Shown: piece after piece, positions 10,039 through 17,637 of the stretch
Numbering within the stretch: the first letter of the stretch is position 1
How the letters are laid out: every line of letters begins with the position of its first letter
Source: Pseudovibrio sp. Alg231-02
GTDB taxonomy: Bacteria; Pseudomonadota; Alphaproteobacteria; Rhizobiales; Stappiaceae
Assembly: GCF_900143565.1 (NCBI RefSeq)
Contig: NZ_FREX01000010.1
Location: 163,343-227,342, forward strand
Reading direction: 5' to 3'
Length of the DNA: 64,000 nucleotides
The notes under the pieces: generated by a model
Told to the model about the DNA's origin: nothing
The model's input: the letters and a program-made list of their open reading frames with translations, nothing else
Database searches by the model: none
Translations under genes and position numbers: made by a program

Positions 10039-10551
10039 ATGAGATATATTGCTAGTTTGTTTTTGGGCATGTGCTTAAGCACCTCAGCTTATGCGGCATC
10101 AGATGTATTCCTCATTTCACGAGGGTTCGATGACGAGTTCATCGGCTCTCACGAAGTGCAGAAAATGCCACGCGGTGGCTATAAGGAGCTGCGCCTGTGC
10201 GGCCAGTCCTATTGGGTTCGCCCCTACTCTGTTGCCTGGACAAAATGGGAAGAACAGCTTGGCCACAAGATCCGCCTTGAAGTAAACCAGGGCTATGGCT
10301 GGGTGGTTCTATGCACCAAACCAACCACACAGTTGAACCTCAAAGACGTCGGCATTTACGCTTCTCTTGAAAAGACCATGGAGCATGGTGATCCGGACAA
10401 GGAACTCACCAACCGCTTTCAGGCAATCCGGCGCACCTTCGTCATGCGCAACGGCCTTACCCCAGAGCAGGCTGAAGCCGAAATTACCAAAAACTACGAG
10501 AAGAGAGGCTCCCGCCTGAGCCAGTTCCTGAACAATCGCGACAAGAATTAA
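10039..10551 (+). CDS. Secreted protein of unknown function
   Basis: The 170-aa product has a clear Sec signal peptide: basic start MRYIA, a hydrophobic core and cleavage likely after AYA at residues 18-20. The mature part has no further membrane segment. It contains a Cys in LRLCGQSYW and another in VVLCTKP that could form a disulfide, and a charged helical C-terminus (TPEQAEAEITKNYEKRGSRL). No domain family is recognised. It stands alone between pncC and the NUDIX gene, with ~115 bp upstream of it. A periplasmic location is inferred from the signal peptide only. Confidence 0.75.
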   Translation: MRYIASLFLGMCLSTSAYAASDVFLISRGFDDEFIGSHEVQKMPRGGYKELRLCGQSYWVRPYSVAWTKWEEQLGHKIRLEVNQGYGWVVLCTKPTTQLNLKDVGIYASLEKTMEHGDPDKELTNRFQAIRRTFVMRNGLTPEQAEAEITKNYEKRGSRLSQFLNNRDKN

Positions 10552-10681
10552 GCCATTTCTCCGAGGTCTTTCAGCCAAAGAAATGCCGGAAGACCTGAAA
10601 ACAACCGACTGATCAGCACCAATGCACCTTATTCGGCTGCTCTTTGTACATGAATATTTTGCATGAAGGAGCAGCGGCGAA

Positions 10682-11134
10682 ATGCATATTTGGCGACCAG
10701 CACAAACGATCAGGGTGAAATCTCTCGGCCTGCACTGGCGCAACAACCGCCTGCTGGCAGCAGAAGTCTATGATGACGCAGGCAACCTCAAAGGCGTCCG
10801 CCCTCTTGGCGGCACTGTTGAGTTTGGCGAAGATTGGCAGACCGCTCTGATCAGAGAGTTCAAAGAAGAACTGAACATCCAGGTCACCATCTCTGGCGAT
10901 CCCGTTGTCATGGAAAACATCTATGAACACGAAGGCCACACAGGCCACGAAATTCTGTTCATCGCAAATGTGACGTTCCCGCCAAATGCCTTCCCCACCC
11001 AGGAAACGATCACATTTCTGGAAGACAGCGGAACGGAAATCACCGCACGCTGGTTCGATCCCGAAGAACTCACCCCAAACGGCGTTGACCTCTTCCCTGC
11101 AGGATTAAAGCAACACCTGGAGATCCTGCGATAG
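10682..11134 (+). CDS. NUDIX hydrolase
   Basis: This 150-aa NUDIX-fold pyrophosphohydrolase has its Nudix box at about residues 44-66: GGTVEFGE, then REFKEEL. It matches G-x5-E-x7-R-E-U-x-E-E, with the late Gly replaced by Asn, so the Mg2+-binding Glu residues are intact. The substrate (a nucleoside diphosphate linked to X) cannot be read from sequence. The start ATG has AAGGAG about 10 bases upstream. It is convergent with the Coq10-like gene. Confidence 0.88.
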   Translation: MHIWRPAQTIRVKSLGLHWRNNRLLAAEVYDDAGNLKGVRPLGGTVEFGEDWQTALIREFKEELNIQVTISGDPVVMENIYEHEGHTGHEILFIANVTFPPNAFPTQETITFLEDSGTEITARWFDPEELTPNGVDLFPAGLKQHLEILR

Positions 11135-11227
11135 CCCACACAAGAATATGAGTTACCCTTATGATTATGGAATATATTCAGATTATCTAAGTGCGCCCAA
11201 TTTTAGCGGACATCAGTCCTCAGATTT

Positions 11228-11680
11228 TTAGGTGCCGTAGATTTTGTCGGCGCGGTCTTCAAAGGCACTGGAGAATTTGCGGAAGGCGCGGTCGAACATG
11301 GCCCCCATCATGGTGCCGAGTGTCCGGCTCTTGAACTCATAATTGATATAGAAGCTCACATCGCATTCCTTTTCGGAAACCGGATCGAAGCTCCAGACAT
11401 TTTCCAGATGGCGAAACGGACCATCCAGATACTCAACCGTAATTTTACTCGCCTCACGATCAAGGGTCACACGGCTGGCAAATGTCTCTTTGAAAACTTT
11501 GTAAGCCACAGTCATATCCGCCACCATCATCTCACGGTGGTCATCAACCTTCCGGCGTCCGCGCACACGCAATGCTTGACATAAAGGCACAAACTGGGGG
11601 TACTGCTCCACATCTGCAACCAGATCAAACATATCATCAGCACTGTGCTGAACCCGGTGTGTGCTTTCGAAAGACGGCAT
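11228..11680 (-). CDS. Coq10/RatA-type START (SRPBCC) domain protein
   Basis: This 150-aa single-domain protein of the polyketide-cyclase/START fold (Coq10, YfjG/RatA) has an N-terminus typical of the family: HRVQHSADDMFDLVADVEQYPQFVPLC. In mitochondria and alphaproteobacteria Coq10 binds ubiquinone and is needed for efficient respiration. The E. coli RatA annotation as a toxin is a different interpretation of the same fold. In related genomes this gene follows lipA directly. Here about 4.4 kb of unrelated genes separate the two, while orientation is retained. Confidence 0.88.
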   Translation of the reverse strand: MPSFESTHRVQHSADDMFDLVADVEQYPQFVPLCQALRVRGRRKVDDHREMMVADMTVAYKVFKETFASRVTLDREASKITVEYLDGPFRHLENVWSFDPVSEKECDVSFYINYEFKSRTLGTMMGAMFDRAFRKFSSAFEDRADKIYGT

Positions 11681-11938
11681 ATGCTCGCGTTCTTTTTCTT
11701 CTAGTTTTTCAAAAATTCTTCAGGATGCTCTAAGCGACCTTTTTTGATTTGCCAAGAAAATTTTCAGGTTTTCTCTCATCAAGCAGGCCCCTGTGAGCCA
11801 AAAGCATCAGAAATTTTCAAGTCGCAATTATACCGCGACGATCTAACGCAACCGTTTCATTCTCAAAACTCTGGTCAGTACTCAAAACTCAATTCTACAC
11901 TATGCGCTAATACTTAGCTCTTTTTGAAAGCAAACCCA

Positions 11939-12892
11939 ATGCTTAGTCCTTTTAAAATTTCCCACCTCGCCAAAGAAGGCGGAGAAGAAGATTACATTAA
12001 AACCACTAATACTCTTACAGATAGTCCCGTGCAGGTCATCAGCCGCGAAGAAACCGCCAAATACCATCAAATCACAGTGGTCGAAGGCGGGATTGAACGC
12101 ATCAGATACATCCCCCATCAAGCCCGGCACAAAACCCCGCTCATCTTCATCCACGGCATGTGGCATGGGGCATGGTGCTGGAAGAACTATCAGGAAAAAC
12201 TCGCAGAATCCGGCTGGGAGAGTGTCGCCATCAGCCTGCCCGGCCACGGTCACTCTCCAGAACAACGCCCCACAGCAGAAGCCACACTAGGCTATTACCT
12301 CCGATTTGTGCAGGAGGAGGTTAAACGCCATGACCAGCCCGCCGTTCTGATCGGCCACAGCATGGGCGGCGCTTTGGTGCAGTGGTATCTGAAGTATGTC
12401 GGCGGGCTGAAAGCAGCCGTTTTTGTCGCCTCATGGACCGCCATTGACGTTATGCAAGACTGCCTGAGAAACGCCATGTCCATCGACTGGCTTGGAACAG
12501 CGCTGTCACCTCTTTTGGGATACAAGTTCCAGTTCAGATCCCCCAAAACCGTGGCAAAATGGTTCCTTGCAGACCGTTCAAACCCGGTTGCCCAGTACAT
12601 TCAAAGCCAGCTTGGGCCAGAATCCGACGTCGTGCTCCTGCAACATCGCCCACCGCAATGGTTTCCACCGCTGGATGATGCAACACCCAAACTGTGGCTC
12701 ACGGCCAGCGAAGACGCCATCATCCCCTTCAACCGCTCCCTGCACTCTTCTGCCCTCTATGAGGCAACGCATAAAATCGTGCCCCATGCCGGACACGACA
12801 TCATGCTGGAAGACAATTGGGAGGAAAGCCTGTCCTACATCACCACATGGCTGCAGAACATGAGCACCAACAGAGCATTGGCAACCAGCTAA
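11939..12892 (+). CDS. Alpha/beta hydrolase
   Basis: This 317-aa hydrolase has the nucleophile elbow GHSMGGALVQWY (Ser nucleophile), an oxyanion-region HGMWHGAWCWKN, acid loop near TASEDAIIPF and catalytic His in PHAGHDIMLED. No signal peptide is seen, so it is cytoplasmic. The substrate is not predictable; esterases, lactonases and aromatic C-C hydrolases share these motifs. The ATG at 11939 is preferred to an in-frame TTG 15 bases upstream. The gene is convergent with the TetR gene. Confidence 0.85.
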   Translation: MLSPFKISHLAKEGGEEDYIKTTNTLTDSPVQVISREETAKYHQITVVEGGIERIRYIPHQARHKTPLIFIHGMWHGAWCWKNYQEKLAESGWESVAISLPGHGHSPEQRPTAEATLGYYLRFVQEEVKRHDQPAVLIGHSMGGALVQWYLKYVGGLKAAVFVASWTAIDVMQDCLRNAMSIDWLGTALSPLLGYKFQFRSPKTVAKWFLADRSNPVAQYIQSQLGPESDVVLLQHRPPQWFPPLDDATPKLWLTASEDAIIPFNRSLHSSALYEATHKIVPHAGHDIMLEDNWEESLSYITTWLQNMSTNRALATS

Positions 12893-12903
12893 GCTCCTAA
12901 AGA

Positions 12904-12929
12904 AGCGCCTCCCATCGTGGTGAGGCGCT
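12904..12929. terminator. Hairpin between convergent hydrolase and tetR genes
   Basis: The inverted repeat AGCGCCTC / GAGGCGCT has a CCA/TGG inner pairing. It lies 11 bp past the hydrolase stop and 16 bp before the tetR stop. The position fits a bidirectional terminator, but neither side has a strong T-run. Confidence 0.5.
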
Positions 12930-12945
12930 CACACACCAAAACCAG

Positions 12946-13527
12946 CTAAGCCTTACCTTGTAGCTCAACAAGGCACTTTGCCGTATCTGCAGCCTCCTCA
13001 GCATAAGCAGGATCACGATGGATAAGCATGGTTGAAAATGCCCCCTCCATCAGCAACACCACACGGCGTGCCAGAACCTCAGGCTCCATCAATCCGGCAA
13101 GCGTATAACGCTCTGCCAACCAAGCCTCAAACGTCTTCTTATGCTTTGCCCCCACCACAACAGCCGGATGCCCCGGCATATTCGCCAGTTCGGCAGCTGT
13201 GCGAATGAAGCCACATCCCTTCCATTTCGGATGCCGGGCGTTTGATGCAACACGCAGGAAAATTGCAGCAGTCTTGTCCGCAGCGCTCCCCACCGCCTCA
13301 TCAAACCACGTCGCAAATGCTTCCAGATTGGGTTGGTCCCGGGAGATAAGATACTCAGTCACCAGATCATCTTTGCTTTTGAAATGGTAATAGAGCGTCT
13401 TCTTGGTGATACCTGCTTTCTCGGCAACAGCGTCCACACTGACAGCACGAATGCCCTCACCATAAAACAACTTGTTTGCAGCATCTAAGATGCGATCGCG
13501 GGTCGTCCGCTGAGTTTTCTGAACCAT
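12946..13527 (-). CDS. TetR/AcrR family transcriptional regulator
   Basis: This 193-aa repressor has an N-terminal TetR helix-turn-helix (residues ~9-55: DRILDAANKLFYGEGI, then VDAVAEKAGITKKTLYYHFK) and a helical ligand/dimer domain. It is transcribed away from the enoyl-CoA hydratase gene with 79 bp between the start codons. A 22-bp imperfect palindrome touches its own start codon, so autoregulation and control of the divergent gene are likely. The inducer is unknown; an acyl-CoA or aromatic compound would fit the neighbour. Confidence 0.9.
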   Translation of the reverse strand: MVQKTQRTTRDRILDAANKLFYGEGIRAVSVDAVAEKAGITKKTLYYHFKSKDDLVTEYLISRDQPNLEAFATWFDEAVGSAADKTAAIFLRVASNARHPKWKGCGFIRTAAELANMPGHPAVVVGAKHKKTFEAWLAERYTLAGLMEPEVLARRVVLLMEGAFSTMLIHRDPAYAEEAADTAKCLVELQGKA

Positions 13528-13549
13528 GTATACTAACCAGTGAGTTTAC
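13528..13549. promoter_or_regulatory. Probable TetR operator palindrome
   Basis: The arms GTATACTAAC and GTGAGTTTAC are separated by CA. The right arm, reverse complemented (GTAAACTCAC), matches the left arm at 8 of 10 positions. The site begins at the base next to the tetR start codon and lies between tetR and the divergent hydratase gene. Its role as the operator is inferred from position and symmetry. Confidence 0.65.
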
Positions 13550-13606
13550 TGAAGAGTGCAGCACTCCTACCCTCGAGTCAATCCAGCTTGAAATGAGGGA
13601 AACACC

Positions 13607-14397
13607 ATGAAAAAGCTCGTTCTGTTTGAAGTCAGAGACCGCATTGCACTGCTCACCCTAAACCGCCCGCAAAAGCTCAACGCACTGAACTACCAGACCA
13701 ACGACCGCCTTCTGGATCTCCTAGACCGGATTGAAGATGACCCGAAAATCAGCGCAGTGATCCTCACAGGCGCAGGAGAGCGCGCATTTTCCGCCGGTGG
13801 TGACATTCATGAGTTCTCCCAGAGCATCACCAAGGGGACAGATGTTGCAGTCAAACAATTCGTAGCCCGCGGCCAGGCCATGACCAGCCGCATAGAAAAC
13901 TTCACCAAGCCCATCATTATCGCCGTCAACGGCATTGCTTTTGGAGGCGGCTGCGAAATCACCGAGGCCGCCCATCTGGCAATCGCCTCAGACCGTGCCG
14001 TCTTTGCCAAACCGGAGATCAACATTGGCATTCCGCCCACTTTCGGCGGCACCCAGCGCCTGCCCGTCTCGCCGGTCGCAAGCGCGCGCTGGAACTGCTG
14101 CTCACCGGAGACCCGTTCGGTCCGGACCGAGCCTGTGAGCTTGGCCTCATCAACAAGGTCGTCCCGCACGATGACCTGTTGCCGGAAGCCTTCGCTCTGG
14201 CAGAACGCATCCTGCGCCACTCCCCACTCGCCGCCGCCCGCATCCTCACCGCCGTCACCCGCGGCCTCAACACAACCATCGCCGAAGGCCTCCAAATCGA
14301 AGCCGCCCAATTCGCCCAAATGGTCCCCACCAACGACATCCACGAAGGCCTCAACGCCTGGATAGAACGAAGACCCCCCGCCTATGCCGGCGATTAG
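13607..14397 (+). pseudogene. Enoyl-CoA hydratase/isomerase, interrupted by a single-base frameshift
   Basis: The first ~152 codons encode a crotonase-fold protein: TLNRPQKLNALN, oxyanion-hole segments RAFSAGGDIHEF and GIAFGGGCEI, and the catalytic-Glu loop PEINIGIPPTFGGTQRLP. At the CCC run (14063-14065) the frame is lost. Reading one extra C restores RLAGRKRALELLLTGD, then ACELGLINKVVPHDDLLPEAF, and the normal C-terminus to the stop at 14395-14397, for a total of about 263 aa. The unshifted frame gives a proline/serine-rich nonsense tail to 14365. It is either a recent pseudogene or a base-call error in a short C run. It is divergent from, and probably controlled by, the TetR gene. Confidence 0.85.
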
Positions 14398-14435
14398 AGA
14401 GGAGCGTCAGACTGTAAATCTATGCGCGCAAATAA

Positions 14436-15011
14436 TCATAACCTACGAAGTGAAGATGGAGGCCTGCCGTACAAATTCTGAAACACGGCATTAAAGCGTC
14501 GTATGCTCCCAAAGCCCGAAGCAAACGCAATCTCTGCCAACGTGAGATCAGTCGTGTCAATCAGCCGCTTGGCACGCTGAAGTCTTACCGTGGCAGCAAC
14601 CTGGCTGGGAGTTGCCCCAAGATACTGGGAAAATAAGCGCGCTAAATGGCGACTACCAATGCCGAGAGTTTCAGCAAGTTGCTGGACACTGTTACTATCA
14701 AGATACCCCGTATGGATGAGTCGCATCACACGTTCAACTGTCGTTGCAGTCCCCATCCATGCAGGGCTACCGGGCGCGGCCTCGGGCCTGCAACGAAGGC
14801 ACGGACGATACCCTGCCTGTTCCGCAGCAGCAGCAGATGGATAGAAACTAACGTTTACTGATTTTGCAGGGCGAACAGGACAAACAGGACGGCAATAAAT
14901 CCCAGTAGATTTAACTCCCGAGAAGAACACCCCATCATAGCTGCGATCTCTAGCTAACCGCGCTCGATCACACGTCTTCCAATCTGGGAACTCTGCAACC
15001 ACATCAATCAT
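14436..15011 (-). CDS. AdaA-like methyl-phosphotriester-DNA alkyltransferase and AraC-type regulator
   Basis: This 191-aa protein corresponds to the N-terminal half of Ada. The zinc domain has four Cys ligands (C40, C44, C71, C74; GIYCRPVC, then PCLRC) equivalent to C38/C42/C69/C72 of E. coli Ada. C40 is the predicted acceptor of methyl groups from phosphotriesters. An AraC-type double helix-turn-helix follows (residues ~95-188, with LAETLGIGSRHLARLF and IAFASGFGSIRRFNAVF). There is no O6-methylguanine methyltransferase and no AlkA glycosylase domain, so it resembles Bacillus AdaA. It would sense methylation damage and activate repair genes. The next gene is a divergent EamA permease, not a repair gene. 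Confidence 0.88.
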   Translation of the reverse strand: MIDVVAEFPDWKTCDRARLARDRSYDGVFFSGVKSTGIYCRPVCPVRPAKSVNVSFYPSAAAAEQAGYRPCLRCRPEAAPGSPAWMGTATTVERVMRLIHTGYLDSNSVQQLAETLGIGSRHLARLFSQYLGATPSQVAATVRLQRAKRLIDTTDLTLAEIAFASGFGSIRRFNAVFQNLYGRPPSSLRRL

Positions 15012-15131
15012 TGCTGCAGTAAATTCTTTTTATTTGAATCTGTCGATCTTTAATCGACGATGGAGTCCGTATCCGGCGAGTTTCAGCAGATCATTTGTGG
15101 CAAGAAATTATGGTTTTCTGAAAGGACAACT

Positions 15132-16046
15132 ATGCCTCAAACATCTGCCAAGCTCATTCCGGAGCTCTGCCTTCTCATAATCCTGTCCTTCCTTTGGGGA
15201 GCTTCCTTCACACTTATCGAAGTTGCAATCACCACCGTTCCTCCAGCAACCATCGTTCTTCTCAGGCTGCTGATTGGTGCTGTAGTCCTCATCACACTGG
15301 TCATGATCAGCGGAACCGTTTTCCCCAACACCGCCAAACGGTGGGGTGAACTTCTTGTGCAAGGCATTTTGCAAAACGCGCTCCCCTTCACGCTCATCAG
15401 TTGGGGGCAGCTGCATACTTCCAGTGGCCTTGCAGGTCTTTTAAACACAACGCCACCTCTATTCGTATTTTTGATCAGCTACTTTGTTTTGCAGGACAAG
15501 ACCGTAGACGCCAAAAAGCTCCTCGGCATTCTGATTGGATTTGCAGGTATTGGTGTCATAATGGGGCCTGCGGCCTTTGCAGGAGAACAAAACTCAGCAC
15601 TCGGACAACTGGCAATCACAGGGGCCAGCCTTTGTTATGCCTTAGCTGCCCTGAACGCAAAGCGCTTTTCAGATCAACCACCACTGCAGACAGCAGCATG
15701 CTCGATGACCCTTGCAGCTTGTCTTATGGCACCGATTGCTTTCACATTCGACCAGCCATTGAAGCTCTCGCCATCGCCTGAATCTCTGGCCTCAATCCTT
15801 ACTCTGGGTGTGTTCTCCACTGCACTTGCAATGGTGCTTTATTTCCGCCTTGTACGCACACTTGGCCCTTTAGGAGTAACAACAGGAAGCTATCTCAGGG
15901 CCGGTTTCAGCGTAGTCCTGGGAGCACTATTTCTTAGCGAAACCCTTACAACAAACCTACTGACTGGTCTGCTCTTTATCTTCACAGGAGTAGCGCTGGC
16001 AACCGGACAGATAAAACTTCCGCGACTAACGAAGAAGACAACTTGA
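15132..16046 (+). CDS. EamA/DMT-family transporter
   Basis: This 304-aa inner-membrane protein is composed of about ten hydrophobic helices in two EamA repeats, the hallmark of drug/metabolite (RhaT/YdcZ-type) exporters. Each repeat begins with a helix like FLWGASFTLIEVAI and ends with an FLSETLT-type loop. The start at 15132 (MPQTSAKLIPE) has AAAGGA about 6 bases upstream. An earlier in-frame ATG at 15060 would add a polar 24-residue leader. The substrate is unknown. Confidence 0.88.
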   Translation: MPQTSAKLIPELCLLIILSFLWGASFTLIEVAITTVPPATIVLLRLLIGAVVLITLVMISGTVFPNTAKRWGELLVQGILQNALPFTLISWGQLHTSSGLAGLLNTTPPLFVFLISYFVLQDKTVDAKKLLGILIGFAGIGVIMGPAAFAGEQNSALGQLAITGASLCYALAALNAKRFSDQPPLQTAACSMTLAACLMAPIAFTFDQPLKLSPSPESLASILTLGVFSTALAMVLYFRLVRTLGPLGVTTGSYLRAGFSVVLGALFLSETLTTNLLTGLLFIFTGVALATGQIKLPRLTKKTT

Positions 16047-16067
16047 TCTTGCAACACCCACAAGCAA

Positions 16068-16101
16068 AAAGAGCGTCACACTGTTCAGTGTGACGCTCTT
16101 T
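16068..16101. terminator. Strong bidirectional terminator between EamA gene and lipA
   Basis: A perfect 16-bp inverted repeat starts at AAAGAGCGTCAC and ends at GTGACGCTCTTT, with a 2-base centre. A-rich and T-rich flanks lie on both sides. It lies between the convergent EamA (stop 16046) and lipA (stop 16127) genes. Confidence 0.85.
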
Positions 16102-16126
16102 AAAATTCGTGGAATGGAACCGGCGC

Positions 16127-17122
16127 TTAGTTGCCTTGTTTTGCCTTACGGGCTGCTTTCAGCTCAGCAAAGTCTTCGCCAGCGTGGTGGGAAGAACGGG
16201 TCAGCGGGTTCGCGGAAACCTTCAGGAAGCCTTTCGCGTAAGCGATCTTCTCATAGGCCTTGAACTCGTCTGGCGTTGGGAAGTTCATCACCGGATGGTG
16301 TTTCTTGGTTGGCTGCAGGTACTGGCCAACAGTCAGGAAGTCCACATCAGCAACACGCAGATCATCCATCAGCTGAAGCACTTCGTTGCGCTCCTCACCC
16401 AGACCAACCATGATGCCGGATTTGGTGAACATCTCAGGATCAATCTCCTTCACGCGCTGTAGCAGGCGGACGGAGTGGAAGTAACGTGCGCCCGGACGAA
16501 CCTTCAGATAGTTGGAAGGAACCGTTTCCATGTTGTGATTGAACACGTCAGGTTTCGCCGCAACAACAATTTCAACCGCGCCTTCCTTACGAAGGAAATC
16601 AGGCGTCAGCACTTCAATAGTGGTTTTTGGAGAAGCTTTACGGATCGCAGCAATCACGTTGGCAAAGTGTGTCGCACCGCCATCATCAAGATCATCACGG
16701 TCCACAGAGGTGATAACAACGTGCTGCAACTCCATGGATGCAACAGCTTTACCAATGCTTTCAGGCTCATTTTGATCAACTGGCCCCGGCATCCCGGTGC
16801 GTACGTTACAGAACGCACAGGCACGGGTACAGGTATCACCCAGGATCATGAAACTCGCATGCTTCTTGGACCAGCACTCACCGATATTCGGGCAACCAGC
16901 TTCTTCACAAACCGTGACGAGGTTGTTCTTGCGAACCAGCTCGTGGGTCTCTTTGTAGACAGGAGAAGTGGGCGCTTTAACACGGATCCATTTTGGCTTG
17001 CGCTGAACAGGATTATCCGGGCGATGTGCTTTTTCCGGATGGCGCGGACGCTCTTTTTCCTGCAGTGCAGACGCCGTTTGGCTTTTATGATTAGGATCGA
17101 GTGTATTTACCAGTGTAACCAT
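16127..17122 (-). CDS. lipA: Lipoyl synthase LipA
   Basis: This radical-SAM enzyme inserts two sulfurs into protein-bound octanoyl groups to form the lipoyl cofactor of PdhC, PdhB and the other 2-oxoacid dehydrogenases. Two Fe-S cluster motifs are visible: the auxiliary-cluster [13 protein letters not shown] and the radical-[11 protein letters not shown]. Later motifs include [12 protein letters not shown] and VGLGE. The start ATG at 17122 ([10 protein letters not shown]) gives 331 aa. A GTG at 17179 would add 19 residues without a convincing ribosome site. It lies downstream of the pdh operon, whose E1-beta and E2 carry lipoyl domains. Confidence 0.96.
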   Translation of the reverse strand: MVTLVNTLDPNHKSQTASALQEKERPRHPEKAHRPDNPVQRKPKWIRVKAPTSPVYKETHELVRKNNLVTVCEEAGCPNIGECWSKKHASFMILGDTCTRACAFCNVRTGMPGPVDQNEPESIGKAVASMELQHVVITSVDRDDLDDGGATHFANVIAAIRKASPKTTIEVLTPDFLRKEGAVEIVVAAKPDVFNHNMETVPSNYLKVRPGARYFHSVRLLQRVKEIDPEMFTKSGIMVGLGEERNEVLQLMDDLRVADVDFLTVGQYLQPTKKHHPVMNFPTPDEFKAYEKIAYAKGFLKVSANPLTRSSHHAGEDFAELKAARKAKQGN

Positions 17123-17274
17123 ATCAGTTCCGTCAGGTCCGAGACTTTGCTTCACACTTGCCTTAAGGGTCAGTGTCACTGTCTCTTATAAGTTTAGTGG
17201 TCCATAACAGGAAATGAAGCATCTCTCAATGCCAGACACTGGTGTTCAGTCAGTTCCGCGCCTCAGGACCACGC

Positions 17275-17553
17275 CTATTCAAAGCCAATTGCATCCCCAC
17301 CAATCAGTGAGGCAATCAGAGCAAACGCAATGGCGCCAACCATCGCAACGACCGCCTGGTCGAGATATTCATTCCCCAGGGAAACTTCCACATCCGCAAA
17401 TTCGAACAGGTAAACCCCTGAAATACCACCGAGAAATCCGGCGATAATTAACACGGCGAAGTCTCCGCCAACTGTAGCCATCACCAGCACAGTAGCTACA
17501 ACGGCACAAACGGCTGATGTCACCAGCCATATGATTGATTTCATAAAGTCCAC
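17275..17553 (-). CDS. Small two- to three-helix membrane protein
   Basis: This 92-aa protein is made mostly of hydrophobic segments (about residues 5-27, 32-50, 66-86) with glycine-rich turns such as GGISGVYLF. It resembles small inner-membrane proteins of the YeaQ/GlsB size class, but no family is assigned. The GTG start at 17553 is favoured because AAGGAG lies 7 bases upstream; an ATG three codons later is possible. It sits between lpdA and lipA in the same orientation. Confidence 0.7.
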   Translation of the reverse strand: MDFMKSIIWLVTSAVCAVVATVLVMATVGGDFAVLIIAGFLGGISGVYLFEFADVEVSLGNEYLDQAVVAMVGAIAFALIASLIGGDAIGFE

Positions 17554-17603
17554 GGTTCTTCTCCTTTTTGATAAGAAGAGTACCCGGGAAAAATTAAGTC
17601 CCC

Positions 17604-17626
17604 CTCACTGGTAAAATTCCAGTGAG
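17604..17626 (-). terminator. Terminator after lpdA
   Basis: The 8-bp stem CTCACTGG / CCAGTGAG has a 7-base loop and is extended by C/G pairs around a bulge. It lies 12 bp beyond the lpdA stop codon. On the minus strand it is followed within a few bases by ATTTTT. Confidence 0.65.
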
Positions 17627-17637
17627 AGGGAATTGAT

